Shown: positions 41,695-51,993, counted from the first letter of the stretch. The stretch: 64,000 nt of DNA from Ruminococcus sp. (GCA_031262495.1 JAISHV010000102.1:1-64000); one strand, 5' to 3'. Numbers and translations: made by a program. The notes: generated from the sequence alone by a model not told the origin.

Positions 41695-41757
41695 TTTTAC
41701 TTACTAAAAATAGGTAATACAAAAAATATGAACTGATTGTTAATTTTTCAAAAATGC

Positions 41758-41785
41758 TTGACAAATCTGAAAAACGTGATATACT
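41758..41785 (+). promoter_or_regulatory. Promoter with extended -10 for hflX leader
   Basis: TTGACA-N16-TATACT with TGA before -10. Confidence 0.7.
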
Positions 41786-41836
41786 GTAAAGAGTGATTCG
41801 CTCGTCAGCGAAAATTTTATAAAGGCGGTTAAGAAG

Positions 41837-41911
41837 ATGCGTAACAACACAACTTATTTAAAATTACGTAAAATACGCACATTGCCGTCTGTAACGAGGA
41901 TTCTTGACTGA
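41837..41911 (+). CDS. Putative 24-aa leader peptide upstream of hflX
   Basis: MRNNTTYLKLRKIRTLPSVTRILD*; AAGGCGG-like SD; followed by alternative hairpins and terminator. Confidence 0.65.
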   Translation: MRNNTTYLKLRKIRTLPSVTRILD

Positions 41912-41934
41912 ATCCGAAGATTTTTCGGATATGC

Positions 41935-41965
41935 AATTCCCGCGTAGTTTTACGCGGGAATTTTT
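41935..41965 (+). terminator. Intrinsic terminator in hflX leader
   Basis: AATTCCCGCGTA-GTTT-TACGCGGGAATT then T-run. Confidence 0.85.
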
Positions 41966-41968
41966 AGG

Positions 41969-42083
41969 TTAACAGAAGTCAGATATCAGAAGTCAGAAGT
42001 CAGATTTTGAACGCTTCGCGTTCACTTCGTGACATTCATCAGTGTTCTGACCTCTGTCCTCTGATATCTGATTTCTGTGTTAA
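41969..42083. repeat. Heptad palindromic element (copy E) between attenuator and hflX
   Basis: TTAACAGAAGTCAGATATC...GAACGCTTCGCGTTC...TCTGATTTCTGTGTTAA. Confidence 0.85.
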
Positions 42084-42095
42084 TGGAGGTTTTAT

Positions 42096-43364
42096 ATGAC
42101 TGAAAATATAAAAAAAGAAACACAAAAAGTTATACTCGTCTTAGCTGACACCGGTGAATATGATGCCGAAAGCTCACTTAAAGAGCTTACAGAGCTTGCG
42201 AAAACCGCCGGAGCAGAGGTTATCGGTCAGTGTGTTCAAAAAAAGCAAAACATAGACTCTGCGACTTACATCGGTTCGGGGCGGCTTATAGAACTCGGTG
42301 AACAAGCGGAGAGCCTTGAAGCGGATTTTGTCATTTTTGACACAGACTTAACCGCTGTTCAGATGAAAAACATCGAAAAAGTTGTGAAATGCAAAATCAT
42401 AGACCGTACGACTTTAATTCTCGACATATTCGCGGCGAACGCCAGAACGGCAGAGGGGCGAATTCAGGTTGAGCTTGCACAACTCAAATACTCATTGCCG
42501 CGCCTACAGGGCAAAGGGCTTGAAATGTCAAGAATCGGCGGCGGTTCTGCCGGCGGACTTTCAAACAGAGGTGCCGGCGAAACCAAACTTGAATACGACC
42601 GCCGTCACATTCGCCGCCGTATTCACACACTCACAGAAGAACTTGAGGAACTGAAAAAACGCCGTGAAGCAACGCGTTCCCGCCGAAAGAAAGACTCTGT
42701 TTTATCGGCGGCGATTGTCGGTTATACTAACGTCGGAAAATCGACTTTGCTCAATGCCTTGACTGATGCCGGTGTTTTGGCTGAAAACAAATTATTCGCG
42801 ACATTGGATACTACAGCGCGTTCGATTGAATTACCCGACGGGCGGAGTGTCTTACTCATTGATACGGTTGGTTTACTGCGGCGGCTGCCTCACCATCTTG
42901 TAGAGGCGTTTAAATCTACCCTTGAGGAAGCGGCATCGTGCGACTTGCTTATAAACATCATTGACCTCAGTTCCCCCGAAGGCTATGAACAGGCGCGTGT
43001 AACCGAATCTCTTTTGGCAGAACTCGGCTGCGGTGAAATCCCCCAAATCAATGTGCTCAACAAATGCGACAAAGTTTCCGATATAAATGACATTCGACTT
43101 GACTCAAAAACCGTAATGATTTCGGCAAAAAAAGGTTTCGGGATTGAAAAACTCCTTGAGTGTATCAGTCAAAATCTCCCTGCAACAACACTTCGCCGAA
43201 AATTTCTGATACCATTCAAAGAAGCGGCAATAACTGCCCAAATAAGAGAAAACGGCAAAATCTTCTCAGAAGATTTCACCGAAGACGGTATTGAAATTGA
43301 TTGTCTTATAGATGTGAAATTTTATGCGAAAATAGACAAATACAGAACAGAGGACAAAATTTGA
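42096..43364 (+). CDS. hflX: GTPase HflX
   Basis: GGSAGGLSNRGAGETKLE; GYTNVGKSTLLNAL. Confidence 0.94.
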   Translation: MTENIKKETQKVILVLADTGEYDAESSLKELTELAKTAGAEVIGQCVQKKQNIDSATYIGSGRLIELGEQAESLEADFVIFDTDLTAVQMKNIEKVVKCKIIDRTTLILDIFAANARTAEGRIQVELAQLKYSLPRLQGKGLEMSRIGGGSAGGLSNRGAGETKLEYDRRHIRRRIHTLTEELEELKKRREATRSRRKKDSVLSAAIVGYTNVGKSTLLNALTDAGVLAENKLFATLDTTARSIELPDGRSVLLIDTVGLLRRLPHHLVEAFKSTLEEAASCDLLINIIDLSSPEGYEQARVTESLLAELGCGEIPQINVLNKCDKVSDINDIRLDSKTVMISAKKGFGIEKLLECISQNLPATTLRRKFLIPFKEAAITAQIRENGKIFSEDFTEDGIEIDCLIDVKFYAKIDKYRTEDKI

Positions 43365-43375
43365 ATTATTCGTTT

Positions 43376-43453
43376 TGTAGGGGCGAACTGTGTTCGCCCG
43401 TCAACGTAAAAACGTATTTTGGGGTAACGGGCGACCACAGGTCGCCCCTACAA
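43376..43453. repeat. Paired GTAGGGGCG hairpins in inverted arrangement
   Basis: TGTAGGGGCGAAC-TGT-GTTCGCCCG ... CGGGCGACC-ACA-GGTCGCCCCTACA. Confidence 0.85.
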
Positions 43454-43849
43454 ATTCTGTATGCTGTTCTCTGCGGGAATTTCCTCAATCGGTTTCCCCT
43501 TCCTCCCGATTGTCAAAAGATGAATTGTCACAGCCACGCCTACAATGGGTAAGATTATAAAGAGTATCGGCTTTTGCGAAAAAAACATGGATAACCCCAA
43601 CGTCAGCCACAATGCGGCGATTGAAATTACACGAACCCGTGTTCTTATCGGTGTGCCTTTTTTATATGAATCTAAATATTCACGGAAAAAGCGTATACGA
43701 TAAATGACTTTATATACTCGCGGGCTTGCCGAAAAACACCCTGCCGACAAGAGTACAAACGGTGTCGTCGGCAGAATCGGTATTAAAATACCGATGCCGC
43801 CTAAAATGAGAAATATTACGCCGAAAATTAGTAAAATTATTCGTTTCAT
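43448..43849 (-). CDS. DUF454 (YbaN-like) membrane protein
   Basis: GIGILIPILPTTPFVLLSAGCF. Confidence 0.85.
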   Translation of the reverse strand: MKRIILLIFGVIFLILGGIGILIPILPTTPFVLLSAGCFSASPRVYKVIYRIRFFREYLDSYKKGTPIRTRVRVISIAALWLTLGLSMFFSQKPILFIILPIVGVAVTIHLLTIGRKGKPIEEIPAENSIQNL

Positions 43850-43922
43850 GATTAAATTTTTAAAAAAGGAATTTGTCTGAAAGGCTTCTATTACTGACAG
43901 CTTTGCTCATACGAAAAAAATT

Positions 43923-45458
43923 TCAGCTTAATACCGCCGGTTTACCGGGAGGGGTTTGTTTAATCAGTTCTTCCTGTGAGAGTTTAGCGAGTTCTTTTAC
44001 TTTCGCGTAGTCAAGCTGACACGCTTCGGCGATATTCTTGCCGTAGTCGGGGTCTGCAAGGTAACAATGAACGGCATGACGATATTTAATATTCTCCGTA
44101 CACGGCATGATATTGCGCATTGTGTTTCCGATTAGAGCCGCTTGTTCGTCTTTGGTCATAAGGCGGTAGAGGTCTCCGCCGGCTCTGAAACAGTTGTCTG
44201 TAGGGTCTTCTTTGAAATCATATTTCCACATTGCGACCTCGATATTGAGCGGCGGCTCGGAGAATTCAGGCTGATCTATCCATACGCCGTAACTGTTCGG
44301 GGTGTACGCTGTTGTTGCACCGTAATTGCCGTCTGTGCGCATCATGCCATCGCGGTGAGAATCTTTTACTACTGCATTTTTGGCTTGGTTTACGGGGATA
44401 AGATTATGATTTACGCCGAGGCGATATCGCGCCGCATCACCATAGGCAAACAGTCTCCCTTGGAGCAATTTATCAGGCGAAAAACCTATTCCGGGTACAA
44501 TGTGAGCGGGCGTGAATGCCGATTGTTCAACTTCGGCGTAGTAGTTTTCAGGCCAGCGGTTGAGTTCGAGTTCGCCGACTTGAATCAGCGGGAATTCTTT
44601 ATGCTTCCAGATTTTTGTTACATCAAAGGGGTTTTCATAGTGCTTGCGGGCTTGTTCGTCTGTCATTACCTGAATGAACATTGTCCATTTCGGATATTCG
44701 CCGCGGTTTATGGCTTCATATAAATCACGCCCGTGGGACTCGCGGTCTTTACCTATTAGCTGTGCCGCTTCGTCATCGGTGAGATTGACAATCCCCTGTT
44801 GTGTGTTGAAGTGGAATTTACACCAGACGCGCTCGTTTTTGGCGTTATATAAACTAAATGTATGCTCGCCGTAGACGTGCATATGCCTGAAACTTGCGGG
44901 TATTCCCCTGTCGGACATCGTAATTGTACGCTGATGAAATGATTCGGGCAGACAAGTCCAAAAGTCCCAGTTATTTTGAGCAGAACGCAGATGTGTCTGC
45001 GGGTCGCGCTTTACAGCACGGTTAAGCCCGGGAAAATTATGTGCATCGCGCAAAAAGAACACAGGGGTGTTGTTCCCGACAAGGTCCCAGTTGCCCTCTT
45101 CTGTGTAGAATTTACAGGCGAAACCGCGTATGTCGCGTTCCGCATCTGCGCCGCCGCGTTCAGCCGCAACCTCTGAAAAGCGGACAAAGAGTTCAGTCTC
45201 TTTGCCGATTTTTGAAAACAATGCTGCCTTTGTATATTTTGTAATGTCATGTGTTACGGTAAATTTTCCGTATGCCCCCCAGCCTTTGGCGTGCATACGC
45301 CGTTCGGGGATAACTTCACGGTTAAAGTGGGCGTGTTTTTCCATCAGCCATACGTCTTGCATTGCGACAGGTCCGCGAGGTCCGACGGTGAGTGAATTCT
45401 CGTTATCGGCGACAGGCGCGCCGACTTCGTTTGTGAGTTTGATTTTTTTCTCGTTCAT
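43923..45458 (-). CDS. katA: Catalase (monofunctional heme)
   Basis: [12 protein letters not shown]-like N-terminus, [29 protein letters not shown]. Confidence 0.95.
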   Translation of the reverse strand: MNEKKIKLTNEVGAPVADNENSLTVGPRGPVAMQDVWLMEKHAHFNREVIPERRMHAKGWGAYGKFTVTHDITKYTKAALFSKIGKETELFVRFSEVAAERGGADAERDIRGFACKFYTEEGNWDLVGNNTPVFFLRDAHNFPGLNRAVKRDPQTHLRSAQNNWDFWTCLPESFHQRTITMSDRGIPASFRHMHVYGEHTFSLYNAKNERVWCKFHFNTQQGIVNLTDDEAAQLIGKDRESHGRDLYEAINRGEYPKWTMFIQVMTDEQARKHYENPFDVTKIWKHKEFPLIQVGELELNRWPENYYAEVEQSAFTPAHIVPGIGFSPDKLLQGRLFAYGDAARYRLGVNHNLIPVNQAKNAVVKDSHRDGMMRTDGNYGATTAYTPNSYGVWIDQPEFSEPPLNIEVAMWKYDFKEDPTDNCFRAGGDLYRLMTKDEQAALIGNTMRNIMPCTENIKYRHAVHCYLADPDYGKNIAEACQLDYAKVKELAKLSQEELIKQTPPGKPAVLS

Positions 45459-45582
45459 ATTAAGCTCCATTGCATTTTAAGATTAGCACAAAAAACTACC
45501 AATGCTTTGTACTTCCTTTTTGAAATTCCATTATAAGGGTAAACTTTTACATAGATTATGCCCCTTTTTTGAAGAAATATAA

Positions 45583-45611
45583 TTGACTTTCGGGAAAATT
45601 TATAGTATAAT
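45583..45611 (+). promoter_or_regulatory. Sigma-A-like promoter
   Basis: TTGACT-N17-TATAAT. Confidence 0.65.
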
Positions 45612-45678
45612 TAAATTGTAAATAAATTTTCAAACAAGAGACTTGTCTGAAAGATTTCTGCGTGTCATATGAAAAATT

Positions 45679-46269
45679 ATGGATAGAGTATATTTTGAAC
45701 TGCGCTCAACTTATAGGTTCACTCCTGATGAATTGGCGTTAATCCCCGAATCTCGCTTTAAAAAAGCCGCACGTTACAGTTTTGAACCCGACCGCAACTT
45801 ATGTTTAGCGGCGGGGCTTTTAATAGCGCGGCTTTACGGGCGGAAAGCGGAGGATCAATTCGTTTATAACACGTACGGAAAGCCCTACGGGAAAGACCTT
45901 AAACCGAAGTTTTTTAATGTATCCCACAGCGGGTGGATAGCTGTAATTGTCGCCGCCGACAGAGAAATCGGTGTTGATATTGAAGACGCGACAAGAAAAA
46001 TCCCCGATGTCGCCGAAAAAATTTTCAGTGACACGGAGATGAGTTATTATAAACACGCCGGAAATAAAGAACACGCATTTTATAAACTGTGGACAGGTAA
46101 AGAAAGCGTGATGAAAGCCTCGGGGAAAGGTCTCGCGTTATCGCCGTCAAGCTTTAGTATCACCAATGCTTTAGAAGGTCACACAATTTTCGCCGACGGC
46201 AAAGAATATGAGCTTCAATGGGATAACTACCGCCATTTTATAATGTGTAAAGCTATGTTAGTTTCTTAA
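45679..46269 (+). CDS. 4'-phosphopantetheinyl transferase (Sfp-type)
   Basis: IGVDIEDA, FYKLWTGKESVMKASGKGL. Confidence 0.9.
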   Translation: MDRVYFELRSTYRFTPDELALIPESRFKKAARYSFEPDRNLCLAAGLLIARLYGRKAEDQFVYNTYGKPYGKDLKPKFFNVSHSGWIAVIVAADREIGVDIEDATRKIPDVAEKIFSDTEMSYYKHAGNKEHAFYKLWTGKESVMKASGKGLALSPSSFSITNALEGHTIFADGKEYELQWDNYRHFIMCKAMLVS

Positions 46270-47882
46270 CCCTCTGACGCAAGCACCAACACATCGCCCT
46301 CATGAATAAAGATTTTCCCTGTAGGCACAATTGTTGTTACGCCGTTTTTGGTTTGGCGTTTTATGAGTACAATCAGTTCATTTGCGGGGATACCTAATTC
46401 AGAGATGTGTTTGCCGCAGGCTTCGTTGTCTTTGTCGATTATGATTTCAGTGAGGTCGATATCCCCTGAACCGATATAGCCGTTTCCGACAAGGATAATG
46501 ATGTCGTCTTCAAGGATTTCCGTGTTGCCTTTGGGGATTACGCGCTCAATGCCGCGTTTAATCATTACGGCGCGGATATCGGGCGGGAATTCGAGTTTGC
46601 GGAATTTCTTTCCGACCCACGGGTGAGAAGCGGAAATTGTTGTGGCGATAAATTGGAGTTCAGTTTCATTTGAATAGTCGGAGAACGTCTTCATGACGTC
46701 TTCTGTTTCGCTAATCATGCCGACTTTTTTTGCAAACCACGGCAATAGTGCACCTTGTGTTGCAATCGAAAGCAGGACTATGACAAATGTCAGATGAAAT
46801 ACATCATATTGTGTCTGCACAACACTTATATGAATGAGTATGGCGAATGCAATTGATGCCGCACCGCGAAAACCCGCAAACCACATTACCGAAAGCTGCC
46901 GCAAAGATGTTTTAAACGGCGCAAGTACCGCTGTAACTGCAATCGGGCGGGCGACAAACGTCAAGAATAACATTATTAAGACAGCGACACCTAATACACT
47001 CGGAATTTCAGTCGGTGTCGCAAGGAATCCCAACAGGAAGAATAATACAATCTGTAAGAACCCTGTAACGCCGTCAAAGAAGTGAACGAGCGTTCTTTTT
47101 TCGGCAATTTGGATATTGCCTAATACAATACCGATGATGTAGACGGATAAATAGCCGTTCCCGCCGAGCAGTGACGGCGCGGCATAGCCGATTAGGGCGA
47201 TACCGACCATCAGCACGGATGAAATACCCGTCAGTTCGACATTTTTAAACATTAAAGTCGATATATAAGCTATCGCCGCGCCTAAAGCCGCGCCTATCAA
47301 AACCTGTTTGAGAATGAGTTCGACAAATGCAGCGGCTTCAATGCCCGCGCCGCCGCTCGTTTGCATAAGTTCAAGCACAATTATAGTGAGCATATAAGAC
47401 CACGGGTCATTTGAGCCTGACTCAAGCTCTAAGAGCGGTGCTGTTCCGCTTTTGAGGTTGAGTTTTTTAGAACGCAGTATAAAAAAGACTGTCGCCGCAT
47501 CGGTTGATGCAATAACAGAACCTATAAGTAAACCCTCAAGCAGGGTAATCCCCAAAACAAAATAACAGAAAAGCCCCGTCAAACCGGCAGTCAATATTGT
47601 ACCGATACTGGAGAGCAGACCCGCTTTTACGGCGACTTTTTTGCCCTCTTTCCAGTTTGTGCCGAATCCGCCGTAAAACATAATGAAGACAAGACAGACC
47701 GTTGAAATTTGTTCAGAAAAGCTGAAATCCTCAAATCTTATTCCAAACGGTCCGTCTTCGCCAAACAGCATACCGAGCAGCATAAAAATCAACAGCATCG
47801 GTATGCCTGTTTTACCGGAAACCTTACCCATAAGGGTGCAAACTATCATTACTACAGCGATAAATGCCATTGTCAAAATCAT
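46266..47882 (-). CDS. K+/H+ antiporter (CPA1/NhaP2-like with RCK_C domain)
   Basis: Multi-TM, ASTDAATVFFILR; C-terminal TrkA-C-like domain. Confidence 0.85.
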   Translation of the reverse strand: MILTMAFIAVVMIVCTLMGKVSGKTGIPMLLIFMLLGMLFGEDGPFGIRFEDFSFSEQISTVCLVFIMFYGGFGTNWKEGKKVAVKAGLLSSIGTILTAGLTGLFCYFVLGITLLEGLLIGSVIASTDAATVFFILRSKKLNLKSGTAPLLELESGSNDPWSYMLTIIVLELMQTSGGAGIEAAAFVELILKQVLIGAALGAAIAYISTLMFKNVELTGISSVLMVGIALIGYAAPSLLGGNGYLSVYIIGIVLGNIQIAEKRTLVHFFDGVTGFLQIVLFFLLGFLATPTEIPSVLGVAVLIMLFLTFVARPIAVTAVLAPFKTSLRQLSVMWFAGFRGAASIAFAILIHISVVQTQYDVFHLTFVIVLLSIATQGALLPWFAKKVGMISETEDVMKTFSDYSNETELQFIATTISASHPWVGKKFRKLEFPPDIRAVMIKRGIERVIPKGNTEILEDDIIILVGNGYIGSGDIDLTEIIIDKDNEACGKHISELGIPANELIVLIKRQTKNGVTTIVPTGKIFIHEGDVLVLASEG

Positions 47883-47895
47883 AGTTGAACCCCCT

Positions 47896-47932
47896 ACACA
47901 GAATACAGAATACAGAGTACAGAATACAGATG
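47896..47932. repeat. Heptad repeat ACAGAAT (copy F)
   Basis: ACAGAAT ACAGAAT ACAGAGT ACAGAAT ACAGATG. Confidence 0.75.
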
Positions 47933-47979
47933 AGATGCCCCTACAAATCCACAGCTTATCCCATCTCTTTAAATTTAAA

Positions 47980-49188
47980 TTATACGATTCGAGTTTTTAT
48001 TTCTTCAAGGAAAGTCAGAGTGTCAACTGATTTTTTATCCGCCAAGTCAGAAAGGCTGTAGAGGTCTCCTGTCATTATTCCCGATTCGAGGGTGTCTATA
48101 ACGGCTTTTTCGAGTTTGACGGCGAAATTCATCAGCTCAGGGATTTCATCAAGCTCGCCGCGTTTGCGCAAAGCTCCGGTCCATGCCCAGATGGTTGCTA
48201 CTGAATTTGTGGAAGTACGCTCGCCTTTTAGGTGTTTATAATAATGCCGCTGAACCGTGCCGTGAGCGGCTTCATACTCATACACACCGTCGGGCGAAAC
48301 AAGAACGCTTGACATCATGCCGAGACTCCCGTAGGCGGTAGCCACCATATCCGACATAACATCGCCGTCATAATTCTTACAAGCCCAGATATAGCCGCCC
48401 TCTGAACGCACTACACGCGAAACGGCATCATCTATAAGCGTATAAAAGTACTCAATCCCCGCTTTGTCAAAGTTTTCTTTATATTCGGCATCAAATATTT
48501 CCTGAAAAATATCTTTGAAGTGATGGTCATATTTTTTTGAAATAGTATCTTTCGTCGCAAACCACAGCGACTCTTTTACATCCAAAGCGTAATTAAAACA
48601 CGCACGCGCAAAGCTTGAAATAGATTTATCGGTATTATGAACGCCCTGAATAATACCGTCACTGCCCTTAAAATCGTGAATCAGTTCGCGGGTTTCGTTG
48701 CCGTTTTCATCAGTAACGACAAGTTCGGCTTTTGAGCCGCGTTTAACGCTCATTTCGGTGTTTTTATAGATATCGCCGTAGGCATGACGTGCAACCGTAA
48801 TAGGCTTTTTCCACGCGGGGATATAGGGGTTAATGCCTTTGACAATTATCGGCGTTCTGAAAACTGTTCCGTCTAACTTAGCTCTGATTGTGCCGTTCGG
48901 GGATTTCCACATCTCGGTTAGGTTATATTCGGGCATACGCGCCGCATTCGGTGTTATTGTAGCACATTTTACGGCAACGCCGTATTTTTTTGTCGCTTCG
49001 GCTGAGTCGAATGTAACTTTATCTTTGGTTTCCTCGCGGTGCACAAGACCTAAGTCGTAATATTCGGTTTTAAGGTCAACAAACGGCAAAATGAGAATAT
49101 CTTTAATCATTTGCCATATTACTCTGGTCATTTCGTCGCCGTCCATCTCGACAAGCGAGGTTTTCATTTGAATTTTCGTATCAGCCAT
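47980..49188 (-). CDS. icd: NADP-dependent isocitrate dehydrogenase (eukaryote-like type)
   Basis: [39 protein letters not shown]. Confidence 0.95.
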   Translation of the reverse strand: MADTKIQMKTSLVEMDGDEMTRVIWQMIKDILILPFVDLKTEYYDLGLVHREETKDKVTFDSAEATKKYGVAVKCATITPNAARMPEYNLTEMWKSPNGTIRAKLDGTVFRTPIIVKGINPYIPAWKKPITVARHAYGDIYKNTEMSVKRGSKAELVVTDENGNETRELIHDFKGSDGIIQGVHNTDKSISSFARACFNYALDVKESLWFATKDTISKKYDHHFKDIFQEIFDAEYKENFDKAGIEYFYTLIDDAVSRVVRSEGGYIWACKNYDGDVMSDMVATAYGSLGMMSSVLVSPDGVYEYEAAHGTVQRHYYKHLKGERTSTNSVATIWAWTGALRKRGELDEIPELMNFAVKLEKAVIDTLESGIMTGDLYSLSDLADKKSVDTLTFLEEIKTRIV

Positions 49189-49742
49189 TTTTTTATATCC
49201 TTTACAATATTATTATCTTGAAACTCCGCAATATTTAGTATCAGCGGTATTAAAAAACCGAGCAGTATTCCCGCCGTAACAAAAGAAGCCATACCGACAG
49301 GCTTATCGTCAATAATTCTGTAGTCAGCACCAAGCAGTGCCGCAAACCAACCGAGTGAATTTGAAGCGATACCGCCCGTAATTATCCCGGAAATTGAACC
49401 TACACAAAGCCCTATAATAAACCGTCTGATTTGTTTATTTCTGTCAGAGGTAACTTTATCGGCGTTTTCTTTAAGTGTCATCAGCCGCTCATCTGACATT
49501 CCGTCTTCATAGGTGAATTCTGCAAGGGGCGTACAGGGGAAATCTTTGCAGAAGCCGCAGTTTTCGAGTTTCTTACTGTAACAGCACTGCCTGATTTCAC
49601 AAGCACTCGAAGCAGACGTACTGTCCCAAAAACGCGGTTCATCAACAGGTAATTCTATACCATCAGCGGTAATTTTACAGCCTCTGCATATATCGGTGTA
49701 TTCACAGGCATCACAATCAAGCCCGCAGCAAGATATTCTCAT
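49164..49742 (-). CDS. Cys-rich DUF3795-like protein with C-terminal TM region
   Basis: [24 protein letters not shown]; overlaps acn and icd ends. Confidence 0.65.
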   Translation of the reverse strand: MRISCCGLDCDACEYTDICRGCKITADGIELPVDEPRFWDSTSASSACEIRQCCYSKKLENCGFCKDFPCTPLAEFTYEDGMSDERLMTLKENADKVTSDRNKQIRRFIIGLCVGSISGIITGGIASNSLGWFAALLGADYRIIDDKPVGMASFVTAGILLGFLIPLILNIAEFQDNNIVKDIKKWLIRKFK

Positions 49743-51691
49743 TATTGTTTCATTGCTTCACGGGTGTAATCAAGCAACCCGCCCGCAAGCATAATATCAC
49801 GTGTACGCGGTGTAAATTCACAAGTCACCGGGATTGCCGCGCCGTCTGTATGATTTTGGAGGATAAATTCAGATTTACCGCTCGTTATATCATTGCGAAT
49901 ACCTTTGAGTGAGAGTTTGTCGCCGCGGCTTATTCTGTCATAGTCATCGGGGTTTATGAATGTGAGCGGCAAAATCCCCGCATTTATGAGGTTCGCTTTA
50001 TGAATACGCGCAAAGCTTTTTACAATTACGGCTTTTACGCCGAGATAGAGGGGGGCTAAAGCGGCGTGTTCGCGGCTGCTGCCCTGACCGTAGTTTGAAC
50101 CGCCTACGATGAAGCTCATACCTAATTTTTCGGCGCGTTCGGGGAATTTCTCATCACAGGCTACAAAACAATGTTTTGAAATAGCGGGAATATTTGAGCG
50201 CAGCGGCAAAATCTTCGCACCCGCAGGCATAATATGGTCTGTGGTAATATTGTCGCCGACTTTGAGTGAAACTTCGGCTTCTATATCCGCTAAGAGCGGT
50301 TCTGTTTTCGGGTAAGGCTTGATATTCGGTCCGCGCAGGATTTCAACATCGTGGGCTTTATCTGCATCGGCGGGGAGTTCAACCATATTATCGTTGATAT
50401 CAAAGTTTTCGGGCAAATTGAACTCAGGCATTTCGCCTATTTCACGCGGATCTGAAAAAACACCGGTGATAGCCGAAAATGCCGCTGTCTCGGGCGAAAC
50501 AAGATATACTTTGGCATCTTTTGTTCCGCTTCTGCCCTCGAAATTACGGTTGAATGTACGGAGTGAAACACCGCCTGAGTTCGGGGATTGCCCCATGCCT
50601 ATACAGGGTCCGCAGGCACTTTCTAAAATTCGTGCGCCCGCGTCAATCATTACAGCCAAAAGCCCCGATTTAGCGAGCATTTCAAGTACTTGTTTCGAGC
50701 CGGGAGCAATAGAGAGAGACACATCAGGGTGAACTGTCTTACCTTTGAGGATATGTGCGACTTTCATCATATCTAATAGACTTGAATTGGTACAAGAACC
50801 GATACATACCTGATATACCTTGATTTTACCGATTTCGGCGCAAGATTTAACATTATCGGGCGAATGAGGACAAGCCGCCGCCGGCGCTACCGCTGACAGG
50901 TCAATTTCTATGGTTTCATCATAAACGGCGTTTTCATCGGGTTTTATTTCAACCCAATCGGCTTCTCTGCCCTGACGGCGCAGAAAATCTTTGGTAATTT
51001 CATCAGAGGGGAACACAGAAGTCGTTGCGCCCAGTTCAGCACCCATATTTGTAATAGTTGCACGTTCCGGGACACCGAGGGTTTTTACACCGTCGCCTGT
51101 GTATTCAATGATTTTGCCGACGCCGCCTTTAACGGTCAAGCGTTTTAATACCTCAAGGATTACATCCTTAGCGGCAACCCACGGAGAAAGTTTCCCCGTC
51201 AGTTTAATGTTAACGATTTTCGGATAAGTAATATAATAAGCACCGCCGCCCATAGCTACGGCGACATCAAGTCCGCCCGCACCTATAGCAATCATACCGA
51301 TACCGCCGCCTGTAGGCGTGTGGCTGTCAGAACCGAGCAGAGTTTTTCCCGGAATACCGAAACGCTCAAGGTGAACCTGATGACAGATACCATTGCCCGG
51401 GCGTGAAAAACTGATTCCGTGTTTTTTAGCAACAGAACCGATAAAACGATGGTCGTCGGCATTCTCAAAACCGTTTTGAAGCGTATTATGGTCAATGTAA
51501 GCAACAGACTTTTCAGTCTTAACACGCGGTACACCCATTGCCTCAAACTCAAGATACGCCATAGTTCCCGTGGCGTCTTGAGTGAGCGTCTGGTCTATCT
51601 TAATACCGATTTCGGTACCCTTTTTAAATTCGCCGTCAACCAAATGTGCGGATAAAATCTTTTCCGAAGCAGTTAGTGCAGTATTTCCCAT
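49742..51691 (-). CDS. acnA: Aconitate hydratase
   Basis: LLGSDSHTPTGGGIGMIAIGAGG; GSCTNSSLLDM; NYGQGSSREHAAL. Confidence 0.93.
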   Translation of the reverse strand: MGNTALTASEKILSAHLVDGEFKKGTEIGIKIDQTLTQDATGTMAYLEFEAMGVPRVKTEKSVAYIDHNTLQNGFENADDHRFIGSVAKKHGISFSRPGNGICHQVHLERFGIPGKTLLGSDSHTPTGGGIGMIAIGAGGLDVAVAMGGGAYYITYPKIVNIKLTGKLSPWVAAKDVILEVLKRLTVKGGVGKIIEYTGDGVKTLGVPERATITNMGAELGATTSVFPSDEITKDFLRRQGREADWVEIKPDENAVYDETIEIDLSAVAPAAACPHSPDNVKSCAEIGKIKVYQVCIGSCTNSSLLDMMKVAHILKGKTVHPDVSLSIAPGSKQVLEMLAKSGLLAVMIDAGARILESACGPCIGMGQSPNSGGVSLRTFNRNFEGRSGTKDAKVYLVSPETAAFSAITGVFSDPREIGEMPEFNLPENFDINDNMVELPADADKAHDVEILRGPNIKPYPKTEPLLADIEAEVSLKVGDNITTDHIMPAGAKILPLRSNIPAISKHCFVACDEKFPERAEKLGMSFIVGGSNYGQGSSREHAALAPLYLGVKAVIVKSFARIHKANLINAGILPLTFINPDDYDRISRGDKLSLKGIRNDITSGKSEFILQNHTDGAAIPVTCEFTPRTRDIMLAGGLLDYTREAMKQ

Positions 51692-51744
51692 TAGTTTTCC
51701 TCATTTTTTCAAAAAGTATATCAAATTTATTATACTATTCTCAA

Positions 51745-51910
51745 TTTAAAAAACGCCTTGCGTTTTTTAAATACTCGTCAGCTTTGCTGACGAGAGCCGC
51801 CCGTAGGGCGGCAGAGAAACCGTTCAATACTAATATTTGCAGCGTCGCTGCACCGCCGCTTTGCGGCGGCAATAAAAACATTTTTAATGTTTTTATTGAA
51901 TATTAGTATT
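51745..51910. repeat. Multi-hairpin array with nested junction
   Basis: Perfect stems at 51745-51771, 51774-51794, 51796-51812; outer stem 51826-51837/51899-51910 enclosing 51838-51852, 51853-51869, 51871-51897. Confidence 0.9.
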
Positions 51911-51993
51911 ATAACATATTTTTCGGGGAATGTCAACTGCTGCGGTGAACATTTATTAAAAAAAATCTGTAGTTTAAAAAATTAATTAAAAAA

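Noticed and set aside
45011-45480. Plus- and minus-strand ORFs inside katA
   Set aside because: Alternate-frame ORFs within the well-supported catalase gene.
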